Of a stretch of 64,000 bases of DNA, positions 37,901 to 48,121 are shown piece by piece. Numbering within the stretch: the stretch's first letter is position 1; the number at the start of each line of letters is the position of its first letter. The notes under the pieces are model-generated. The model was not told the DNA's origin. It did not search any database and saw only the letters and a program-made list of their open reading frames with translations. The DNA comes from Adineta ricciae. Its lineage: Eukaryota > Rotifera > Eurotatoria > Adinetida > Adinetidae. Both the position numbers and the translations under genes were made by a program. The stretch is taken from contig CAJNOJ010000065.1 of the NCBI GenBank assembly GCA_905250025.1, positions 186,001 through 250,000 on the forward strand, in the 5' to 3' direction.

Positions 37901-39314
37901 GAATCAAAGTCCTATTTCAGTTAGCATTAACGATCCTCAATGAAAATCGGCAAAGTCTATTGAAATGCGAAGATGATGGCGACGCGATTGTTGTTCTAAC
38001 ACAATACTTCGAGAAACTCTCAGACAAGACTGATATCAAAGAAGAACGAAAAATTGTTCAATTAATTAAAAAATCCTATTCAGAATATAATGGTATTAAC
38101 GAAGAAGACATCAATCGTTTACGTTTAAAACATCGCCTGAAAGTGATACAAAACATGGGTGAATCATTATTACAATCCGCTGCTAAGAACACCGTCAAAT
38201 ATACAAAATTCAACGAACAAGAAATAAAAAATCTTTTTTATGTTTTCAAAGTAACGATCAAACTTAACTTTATTTTAACGAACAGTTTCGTATTTCTTGT
38301 CAGGATGTTTCACGCATATCGCTAACCGAAGCGAATGATCCGCGGAAACTCGCATATGAAACTTATCGAATTAATCGCAATGAGTACTTGATTTTATGTA
38401 AATATCTATCACCGTGGTTCATTGGTGAAAATGCCGAAGTTTTGGCAAATAAATTATTCGACGTGAGTAATCACCAATAAGTAATCATGTTCGAAATTCG
38501 TTTCGTTTCAGTTATTTTGTGTAAATGGAACATCGAATCAAATTGATTTTATTCATTTTATTCGTTTATGGAATATTTTATGGAAGGGCGAATTTCGAGA
38601 TAAGTTAATCATTTTATTTCTCGCACATTTAGAAAGTAGGTTCACTAGAGATAAGAACGACTCTTTAGTAAGCAGTTCAATTCTTCATTTTTAGATGTTA
38701 GAACACGCGAAGAAGGTTTCAGTATTATATTCGAACCAATACCAATTCGTTCAGCATCGATGATCAGCGAAAGTCAATCGATTGACTTATTATCATCGAC
38801 AAGAGAACAACAACTGCCTTCGTTCAAAGTTGAAAATGCGGAAGTAACACATTTAAAACCCAGTCAGCTACCTCTAATGACTCAGGTAGATATTTCACTA
38901 GCTGGAAACGAATCCTACGAGATCGACACTCTCGTTTAGACCGAATTCATACATCTGTGTAAATCTTTATACAATCTAATGACTGGATCAAACGATGATG
39001 AAAATCTATTCAAAGCATTGACAACTTCCAGCACAATTCTTCTACAAATGGGTTAGTTTTTATGATAGGATCGAACTCTCATAATATTCCTAATTCGCTA
39101 TTTTCTTTCGTGAAAAATAGGTGAAATGTGTAAACCCTATCGTTTGATTGAAATCGACGATACTCCCACTGCTGAATGGACTGTCAGTTTCGAACAATTC
39201 GAAGCAACAATGATGGCCGAGTCGTGTTTAGTGTCATGGTTTGAAAATACCAATACTCAAAGTCTGTCACTAGAGCAACGCATTAACAATTACCATCAAG
39301 ATATCCTCAGATGA
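34968..39314 (+). CDS. TBC1D9-family Rab GTPase-activating protein (GRAM-GRAM-TBC)
   Basis: Twenty-two exons join in phase and give 1034 aa. Exon starts: 34968, 35049, 35116, 35287, 35396, 35521, 35669, 35814, 35998, 36189, 36295, 36553, 36734, 36908, 37185, 37682, 37848, 38304, 38512, 38695, 38940 and 39121. Exon 2 (35049-35062) is a 14 nt microexon; skipping it breaks the frame. N-terminal landmarks match TBC1D8/TBC1D9: [27 protein letters not shown]. Two GRAM domains follow ([18 protein letters not shown] and [18 protein letters not shown]), then the TBC domain with both catalytic fingers intact: Arg in IERDLYR (R523) and Gln in GYCQ (Q558). A diverged EF-hand-like region lies downstream. 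Predicted to accelerate GTP hydrolysis on a Rab in endosomal or Golgi traffic; the target Rab is unknown. Confidence 0.95.
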
Positions 39315-40063
39315 TCGGTTATCTTTTTAAATAGATAAACATTTCAACAATCAGTTTTTTCTACATTCTAGTGATACACATAGTTCTGTATATTGTGAAT
39401 GGACAGTAAAACAAATAGACTTTTTTTGTATTTTGAAATGAATAAACAGCTTTGTGCTTTCTTTTTTTTCTCAATTTTTTTGTGTCATCGGTTAATTTAA
39501 CTAAAAGCAAAATAAAATGTTTACTTTTCACATTTTTATTTCATGGCATACAAAACCGATTGTTTCTATCGAAACGAAAGTGGTCGAATATATCTTCCTT
39601 CTCTTGATCCAATCGTTTCGTATTCTGTGTTAAACATCACACAATCACTACGTTTATGATGCTCATCAACAATCATAAATCCACAATTTTAACTCCGGAT
39701 ATCTCGTCAGAAAACGATCTTTGATACTAATAAAATAAAAGCAGTATAAATGGTAAGTCTTGTGATAAAAACGAGATATTCGACCAGGGAACAAGTCTTG
39801 ACATTTACTTTGACGATAAGGATGCTCTGCAATCTCAAAATAGTTGATAAATATCTATCTAATCTAGCAAACAAAGAGAGTTAAATATCATTCGTTTTAA
39901 TAATATGTCGATTGTTGTACTTTTCTCATCATACGAAATATACGATATATTCAAATGAACTTTTAATGAGAATGTCTATTCATTATCTATTCACACACCT
40001 ATCACCTGTCGATGCAAAGATCATCGATCATTCTAAACAAAACTCTATTTTAGATACCACAGT
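39315..40063. other. Intergenic spacer
   Basis: AT-rich, with a probable polyadenylation signal (AATAAA, near 39440) for TBC1D9. No supported exon; it leads into the promoter of the lactonase gene. Confidence 0.45.
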
Positions 40064-41243
40064 ATGAGTAGCCAAACATTTCTTGTTGGTACTGGTGTAA
40101 ATCGTATATATGCATGTCAACTGACATCGGATGGGCAGTTTGCATTACTTAATGAAACAAAATCCGGAAAAGGTTCAACTTGGCTCTTGCCACGTGAAGA
40201 TCTGCTCTACGTAGTTAATGAACATGACGATAAAATCGAAACATTTACAATTGATGACCGCAATCAAGGAAAACTAACACTAAAAAACACAATATCTTCG
40301 ATCGGAGATACCCCATGCGCGTTAGAATTCGACCCATCAGGAAAATGGTTACTTGTTTCCAAGTAAATCAAGTTAACAAAACATTACATGCTCTTTTACC
40401 TCTACAGTATCTTCTAGTTATGGCGATAAAGGAGTGGCGAATATAGTGTCTCTCCCATTAAACGATTCGAAATATCCGGACGAAAAGGGTGCTCAAATAA
40501 CTACAATCGAAGGAGATGGTCCGCATCCAACTCGACAGAAACATTCCTACTGTCATCACGCAATTTTCCATGATAATTATCTGTATGTCGTCGATTTAGG
40601 CTCCGATACTTTGAGCGCTTATCGTTTTGATGCTACAACTGGAAAACTTGATCTTGTTGGTGATCGAGTCAAAACAGAAGCAGGTGCCGGTCCACGTCAT
40701 ATACTTTTTCATCCGAGCAAACCATTGGCATTCGTGTGCAATGAATTGAATTCAACAGCGAATGTTTTCCGCGTCGATTCTTCATCGGGTCGACTTCATC
40801 ATCTTCAAACTATAGGCACTCGCCAAGACAAAGATCAAAGTTGTATTTCTTAACGAATTCTGAAAGCAAAGGACTAACACTACAGTTGTTTTATTTTAGA
40901 TTCAACTCAAGAGAACTATACTGCTGAATTACAATTTACACCTGATGGGAAATATTTATTAGTATCGAATCGTGGTGATGAGAATTTAGTGATCTTTAAT
41001 ATGAATGAAGATGCCGAAAAAGAAGTCTTAAGTGTAAAAGAACATCTCGATTGCCATGGTTCATTCACACGATACTTTACGTTTGATCCAACTAAAAAGT
41101 TTCTTCTGGTTGCCAATCAAAAGTCCAATAATTTAGTTTGTTTTTCATACGATTATGACAATGGCACATACACATTCGTCTCTCAATTGGATAACATCGA
41201 AAGTCCCCAACATATGGTATTCCTTAACGATCCATCTCTCTAA
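40064..41243 (+). CDS. Lactonase-family seven-bladed beta-propeller (6-phosphogluconolactonase/YbhE-like)
   Basis: Exons 40064-40362, 40418-40839 and 40900-41243 join in phase and give 354 aa, the usual size for the family. Propeller repeats are clear: DLLYVVNEHDDKIETFTID, CALEFDPSGKWLLVSNYG, AIFHDNYLYVVDLGSDTLSA, GPRHILFHPSKPLAFVCNEL, LQFTPDGKYLLVSNRGDENL, FTFDPTKKFLLVANQKSNNL and PQHMVF. The NYG, GPRH and NRG elements are typical of the bacterial and fungal lactonase / carboxymuconate-cyclase family (Pgl). Substrate not determined; members hydrolyse sugar-acid or aromatic lactones. No signal peptide, so probably cytosolic. It lies tail to tail with the GST gene. The family is not generally part of animal gene sets, so horizontal origin is inferred; the introns indicate domestication. 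Confidence 0.92.
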
Positions 41244-41417
41244 TCATATCCGTGACAAGGAAAGAAGGCAAATGTAGATGAATTTAGCTTGAAATAAATA
41301 CTTTCTATTACAATGCAATAATGTAGACGAGAATGTTTGTTTTATTTTAGCTGAGCAAAAGACAATACATAAAATGCAATAGTAAATATCTAAGTTATGT
41401 CTGCGCGTTTGATATAT

Positions 41418-42273
41418 CTATTTCGCTTCTTGAACTGCTTTCCACGATGGCCGGGATGTGATTCTGTCCCACCAACTCTTAACGTTTGGTCGTGATTCGA
41501 AGAGACTACCTTCGCCGAGCTTGACAAGCCAGGTACCATATGGTAAGTGAAAAAGATCAGCCAACGTAAATTCCTATATGAATTACATTATAAATATGAT
41601 CTACGAAGACAATTTCATTTACTTGTCCAGCGAGATATGGTTGTTTGGACAGGATTTTATCGTAAACATCTAGTTTTTCACTTAATTGTTGTTTCAATGT
41701 TGCAACTCGTGCTTCATCTGATTCACCGAGACCTTTCATTCTATTGTAAAGCACATATAGAAAAGATCGAGAATCAATTTGTTGGTATTACTTTTTGAAG
41801 ACACGTTCGAAAACGATTGGAGCAGCATAGGGATCGAAATAGCCGGTTTCGATGGATGCAGCTTGTTCAAAAAGACCTTGAGCAGCGGCATCTTTGCTTG
41901 GAATTAATTCCGTACCTTTGCCTTTGTATTTGATTTCCAAATAGCGACAAATAGCACGCGATTCTATATAGAAAAAATAAACAAGTTATGTACTGAGTCA
42001 ATTCATTTTAGCTAACCATAGATTTTAAATCCGTCTTCATCAATAAGAACGGGAATAACACCGAATGGTTGTTTTTCTTCCAGATACTTTGGTGACTGGA
42101 AAAATAAAGGAACATTACTCGAGATGAGTTGTTTCCATGGAAAATCTTACTTTGTGTTCGCCAGCGGCAAAGTCTACATTCACTAATTCGTACTTGAGCC
42201 CTTTTTCGGCTAATGTAGTAGTTACACGTTGTGTACATGTTGACATAGCCAAGCCATAAACTTTAATCGGCAT
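41418..42273 (-). CDS. Phi-class-like glutathione S-transferase
   Basis: Five exons (42151-42273, 42017-42095, 41792-41963, 41623-41740, 41418-41573) encode 215 aa. The thioredoxin-like N-domain has KVYGLAMSTCTQRV (catalytic Ser at S11), NVDFAAGEHKSPKYL, QPFGVIPVL and ESRAICRYLEIKY, the glutathione-binding block. The C-domain ends with PYLAGQEFTLADLFHLPYGT and RPNVKSWWDRITSRPSWK. This pattern (S-T-C-T, GEHKSP, PFGxxP, ESRAI, KSWWxxIxSRPxW) is that of plant and fungal phi-type GSTs rather than animal classes. Role: conjugation of glutathione to electrophiles or peroxide reduction in the cytosol. Horizontal origin is inferred; all introns are small and in phase. Confidence 0.93.
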
Positions 42274-42780
42274 GTTTTTTTGGATAAAAGTAGTTTTTGC
42301 AGCTGAGAGAAAGAGTAGAAAGAAGTGCTGTGAACGACGTTAGACGCGATTTATTTATAGGGAGAGGAGAAAACTGCTCTGTCATCCACATGTGTGCGGT
42401 AAATAGCTTCATTCATAAAATATGAAAAGAACGCAACAAAATGCCCCGTCATCAAGGGAGAGAAAATATCCGTACTGATCGTAGTGACAACTGTTGGTAT
42501 GGTACGTACTAAAAGCGCGTACAAAGTTTCTGACAATGCATTTTTTTCAGTTGTTTTTGTAGATGATATCCTGCATTCAGTAACACACCTAGGTCATACT
42601 CATATGATATAATCGACATTCTAAATGTCATAAATATACTGTTGAAAATGTGCAAGGAATTTCCTCTTCAAGCGCTTCTTTCTAACGAGTTCATATGTCG
42701 AATCTAGCGTCTTGTTGTGATCCACACATTCATTCATATCATAAATGTCCAAAAACATACTGTGGCAAGTATTCTTCTCG

Positions 42781-43014
42781 ATCCCAGGTCAACAAATCCG
42801 ACGTTGGATCCGATGGGAACCGATCGGATCCGACCATCCGACGAAATCCGATAGGATTCCTGGTAACGGAATTGCATCGGATTCCGACTGGAAAAATCCA
42901 GCCATTTGTTGCAAATTTTATGAGTGTTATTTTTAGCTAGGTTCTATGATGACCCTTAGAAAATTCATAAAATCCGTGTTTCGGATCTGAGTATGGGATT
43001 TGCCCACCTGGGAT
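42781..43014. mobile_element. MITE-like element with imperfect terminal inverted repeats
   Basis: The left end reads ATCCCAGGTCAACAAATCC; the reverse complement of the right end reads ATCCCAGGTGGGCAAATCC. That is 16 of 19 positions matching, with the first nine identical. The interior is more GC-rich than its surroundings and dense in ATCCGA/TCGGAT hexamers. No transposase ORF fits, so it would be non-autonomous. I found no clear target-site duplication. Confidence 0.55.
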
Positions 43015-43343
43015 GGTTATTTCTTAGAGCAGTTACTGATGTACCACATTTTGTGATGCTCAGCTACAGGAAGGAAGGCAACACTAAAACGTCACGATTA
43101 TATCAGTAGAATTAGTTAAACAACGCGAATATTTATTTCCCGCTTTCAATATGCATACTTTTTCATCAGGTAAGTCGAACACCATGATAACTATTTAGTG
43201 TTCTATGAATCTACAAGTGACATCTTTCAGAAGTATTTTCGTGATTTGTTTGATCTGGATCAAATAATTTTATTAGTTCGCGTTCACACACTTTACTTCA
43301 TGTACAAATTTTCATTCATTCAAATCAAATATCAAAGACAAAG

Positions 43344-45653
43344 ATGTTGAAAATACTATTTAATAATCGATATTTGAAGCCGATTTATCTGATCAGATCG
43401 TACCATAATTTGAGTATCGAAATGAAAAAACTCAATGACATGAAGCAATTCAAAAGATCTTTAGAATTGTTTCGCGAATGTGAACAAACAAAACATGATA
43501 TGATTACAGATCTAGCTGTTGGCCAAGCACTGAAATCGTGTGCTAACATAAAAGATTTTCAAGCTGGCTCCCGTATACATCACCGATATGCATCATTAAT
43601 AGAAAAAAACAACTATTCAATGGGATCTCTGATCGATTTTTATAGTAAATAATAGATGATTGTCGAATAAGAACGTCTTTCATTTCGTATTTAGTGCAAT
43701 CAAAAGATGTTGATAATGCTCAGTTGCTCTTTGACAAACTGAAGAAGAAAACAGTTGCTATTTACAGTATAATGATGAAAGGTAACTTGTTCTTGTTATT
43801 TTCATTTAATCACATTATGGGTTCTTGAATCGAAGGATATATTCGCAACAATCAGGCACAAAAAGCAATTGAAATTTTCTTCCAAATACCTAATACAGAT
43901 GAGAAAAGTGTTTCATTGTTTTTTCATGCATGCTCACAAGTTCCAAACGAAAAAACATTAGAATTAGTGAAGAAAGTTTTTTCTAACCTTCCCGATCGTT
44001 ACCAAAATAACGAATATATTCTGACAAATGTTTTTAATGTCTTCATCAAATGCAATGATCTATCAAACGCTGAGAAAATTTTTCCTAAAATTGCCACCAA
44101 TGCGCTTAGTTATGGAAATTTTATGAATGCATTGAATAAAAACAATCAACCTGTGAAAACATTAAGCTTATTTGAAGAAATGACAAGAAAATGTATCAAA
44201 TTGGATGCAACGGTTTCTCTTTTCTTACTCAATGCGTGTGCTGCCATTGGAATTTATACAGTATCTCAATCGATATTCGAAGAAATCCCGAAATCATGTC
44301 TGAACGATGTTTATATAAAAAATGCATTGATTGATATGTGGGTAAGAGCACATTCATTAATGAAGCCACAATGAAAGAGAATCAAATATATTTTGAATTG
44401 CGTAGGGAAAATCGGGTTGTATTGGCAAAGCAAAGAATACATTCGAATCTTTGAGTCAACCGGAAACAGTTGGATATACATCAATGAGTTTGTTAAAGTT
44501 ATTCTCCTGAACAATTAATAATATTATTATCAATAATTTCAGTTAACTCATACGGTTTGAATGGAATGGGCTTCGATGCAGTCAAGTTATTTTATCAAAT
44601 GCCAGTGAATCTTATTCGCGATGAAACTTATGTATGCGTTTTAAACGCATGTTCACATGCTGGACTTGTTGAAGAGGCTCAAAAGATATTTGCAACAGTA
44701 GAAAAGAAAACAGAAGAAATTTGCACGATTATGGTCAGAGAAATTAAATTTCGTTGTTGTTTTCATTTGAGTCAGTTTGAAATTATTTTAGGTCGATTGT
44801 TTTAGTCGCTTGTCACTTTTCACAGAAGCAAAAGAGATTATTGACACTTACGAATCGAATCATGCGCCGTCACCAGGAATGCTTAGTACGTTCGTTTATG
44901 TCGATAGAAATCTGAATTCTCTCATGGTACAGATATTTGTTCTTTCTAGTGGCGTTATTGTCTGGCGCTCGAAATGCGAAGAACTTAGATTTAGCAGAAA
45001 AAACTTTTCATCGTATCCAGAAACATTTCCCTCAACTAAAACATCGAATAGTTGCTGCGTCTGTTTTACTTGCAAATGCCGATGCATCGATAGGTCAGAT
45101 AGATAATTCATTTAATCCAAAACAAAACAATTGACTCAGTCTGGTTTGAAGAAAACAAGTGGAATTTCTTATACTGAAGTTAATGGCAAGATATATGTAA
45201 ACAATTCTACTGAGAGAACTCATTTTAAATTTATATCGATAGGTATTTCGTGCTCACGATTCATCGCATCCTCAGTCAAAGGAAATCAATCAAGAACTCA
45301 CTTCGCACGGTCATGATTACGATTCGAGTTGGATCACACGTTCGTTAAATTCAGATGAAACTATTGAATCAGTTCTGTGTGGCCACAGTGAAAGGCTCAC
45401 AATCGCTTGGAACTTTGTCGTCCATCCCAATGCATCACGAATTCAAATTACAAAAAATCTTCGTGTCTGCGGTGATTGTCGTATGCTAAAATATTTTCCT
45501 TTGAAAGCTGATCTTTTTTCTTTTTTTTAATGTATAGATCGAGCAACAAAATTGATTGCAAGTATCCGACAATGTGAAATAATTGTTCGCGACGCAAATC
45601 GTATTCATCATTTCTATCGAAATGGGCAATGCTCATGTAACGATCATTTCTAA
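43344..45653 (+). CDS. PLS-class pentatricopeptide repeat protein with E and DYW deaminase domains (plant-type RNA editing factor), probable frameshift
   Basis: Exons: 43344-43644, 43695-43781, 43836-44341, 44406-44487, 44543-44733, 44792-44885, 44950-45196, 45243-45480 and 45538-45653. The N-terminus is basic and hydrophobic ([20 protein letters not shown]), like a mitochondrial presequence. PLS-type PPR repeats follow ([78 protein letters not shown]). Then come E motifs, the PG box ([19 protein letters not shown]) and a DYW domain with SSHPQSKEI, the zinc/catalytic [18 protein letters not shown] and the ending CSCNDHF in place of CSCGDYW. DYW domains deaminate C to U in organelle RNA. The 44950-45196 exon has two bases too many (see Findings). 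Confidence 0.93.
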
Positions 45654-46796
45654 CAAATAAATTATCAGCTTCCTTGCTTGTGTGTCCGCAATTCATTGAT
45701 TAGTGAAAAGTGAAATCGAATTAAAAAGCATTTGTTCATATAAAAGCTCGAATTTTATGCTGTTTATTGCAAAATTACACGTTGAGCGTACTTAGTGCTA
45801 GTTAAGAAATATTCAATTTTTGTGAAACACAATCTGAAGGGAGTGTTGAAGGTTTAGGGGTAGAAATTTGGGCCTCTCCTCCCACGGACCGTGACCGACC
45901 CGTAGCAAAGGCATGACAGACGTGACCATACGTGCGTTTGGTATCAGACTTCTCTTACGTGCGATATCCTAACTACCTATTCGAGTATTTCTTGGCCTGA
46001 TTCGCTTGTAAAGTTTTCTAAGTGTAAATCGATGCGCTCTACAACTTTGTGTAACAACACTTTTTTGCCAGACCCTTCCTTCCCATTGAAAAATGGCAAA
46101 AACCGATCCAAACACTCCAAAATCGTAGTAATCCTTAGTCGGATTCGCTTGAGAATGAGAATGTGAAGATGGATAACTAAATAAAACATTCTCATCCTCA
46201 AAATACAATAAAATGTAACAGTTTCAATTAAATTTTATAAAATTTTCAAAAGTATAAATAAAATCTTGAATAATTTATCATATTTTTGATTTTAATCTGC
46301 TTGATGGTCAGCATGAAAATAATACAATTTATTTGTATTGTTTCATTTGCGAGTGAGATTTATTCTTTATCATCCATTGAATTAATTTATTTTGAAAACG
46401 AACGTGCGGAGCCAATTAATTGATTGATCAGTCTATGCTTTCTTTCGTTTTTTGTTTCTTTCATTTGGAAAATAATTTTTATCCCAAGTCATTCAGTAAA
46501 CATTTCGAACGAAACCGAATTAAGTTTGTCTGAGTTCGTTATCATAAATTATTAATACGATCTTTTTTCTCTAGTTTTACAACGCTTGGAAAACGAATAT
46601 TTAGATCGAGGCTATTTCAAAATGGTGCGGAAATTTTGTTCATAGATTTTTCTTTTCTCTTTATCCGTTTTCACTGAGACTTCACCATCATCATTCATTC
46701 TCGAAGTAAAATCAGCTACATATTTGTCTTTTTTATGATGATTTTCGTTGTTCTGTGTTTGTGTCAATTATTCTAAATCTTTACTGGAGAATCAAT
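45654..46796. other. Intergenic region with a possible decayed P-loop fragment
   Basis: Mostly AT-rich, except 45840-45960, which is GC-richer and unlike its flanks. On the minus strand, 45977-46201 is open and includes NGKEGSGKKVLLHKVVERI, reminiscent of a Walker A loop but with Lys where Ser/Thr is expected. It probably belongs to a degraded element; no intact gene. Near 46576-46624 a short open stretch (RLENEYLDRGYFKM) with splice-like ends may be an upstream exon of the next entry. Confidence 0.3.
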
Positions 46797-47053
46797 ATGA
46801 TTTATATAGTGATGTCAATGAAGAAAAACTATTTTATATTTTGTTAAACATGAGCAAAGATGAAACATATTATTTTGATTATATGCGTGATGAAACTTTC
46901 GAGATTTTCATTAAAAAGCGATCTTTGAAACAAATGAAAAAAGAAGATTTGAAAAGTGTTCGTATAATTTACAACATTATTTCTATTATTACTTCATTAT
47001 TACCTTTGATCATCTATGGTGGATCGAAACTGATTACATTTACTTGTACATGA
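46797..47053 (+). CDS. Possible lineage-specific protein, terminal exon
   Basis: An open stretch following an AG acceptor, in phase 0 with a candidate upstream exon at 46576-46624. It encodes NQYDLYSDVNEEKLFYI..., acidic and helical, then a hydrophobic segment (IIYNIISIITSLLPLIIYGG) and a stop at 47051-47053. The composition is coding-like but no family is recognised, and the 5' end is undefined. The following AT-rich DNA (47054-47790) has further hydrophobic ORFs that I cannot connect by splicing. Confidence 0.3.
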
Positions 47054-48121
47054 TTTATTGCTATTTCTATTTATATCGAGAGAATGTTTTGGATGTTATC
47101 ATCTTCGAAGTTATCATTGTTTTCACATCATTCCTAGTACTTGGAAAATGTTGTTATACAAATTCAGTTGTTCAAGAAAAGAAAAGACGATGAGGTTGTT
47201 TTATTTGTTTCTGATAAAAATTTTAGATTTATTCAGAATTCTTCTTCGTATTATCCATTAATGCCGTCTTATTCTGATTTCAATCATAATCAATTCGTCA
47301 TTTTTTGTAAAATTTGGATTAAAAATTTCTTTCGAATCTTTTGAATTTTATTCAAACATTGATTAGTTCATATTTGAATTCAAATTTAGAATGAAATCTC
47401 TTCTATTAAGAATCCTAAAGCACAACTCAATCGAAGTCGACGAAGAATAATTTGTTTAAATTTTATTTTATTGAATTATGAAAAAATTTGTTAAACAATT
47501 TTTTCATTCAATTTATCTTTGAAAATCTCATAGATTTTATTTTCCTTCGAATGTTCTTCTCGTTATTTGTTCTTTGCATTTATGCTGGATTCTTTCTTCC
47601 AAATCAATCGAATGTCTCTTATACTTTATTCATCGATTGGTCTATCGTTATTTTTACAATTTATCTCTTAATCAAAGTATTTTCAACGTTAATTATCATC
47701 GAACATTATCAATTAATGAATCTTGAAATAATAATTAATCATATTTTCTTTGTTTTCTTTTTCGATGAAAAAATAATGAATTTCTGAGAGTGAGATGAGT
47801 ACATCACGCTCACCATCAGCTTGATGTCTATTTTCAACCAGACATTTATCGTGGACCTTACCGTTACTCTCAGTAATACTCTGATCAACACTTTATGCCT
47901 TGTATCCACACTCTCACCCTCAAGAGATAGTCCTTTTGACATCACCATCTGTCGTGTTGATGTTGCTATTCGTCACACGGAAAGAACCAGTCGTTCAGTA
48001 CACATATCGAAGGAAGAAACATTATATAATCACTTGATTTGTCTGGTGTAAAATTGGAATTCGTAAACTATAAATACAACAAATTTAATCTGTTAATCGT
48101 TTCCATTCATCTTTCAAATAA
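47054..48121. other. AT-rich interval with an unexplained GC-richer block
   Basis: Very AT-rich up to about 47785. Then 47790-48010 differs in composition and is open on the minus strand across 47739-47948 without a recognisable product. It may be an inserted fragment of a mobile element. The end of the interval holds the promoter of the Fpg gene. Confidence 0.3.
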
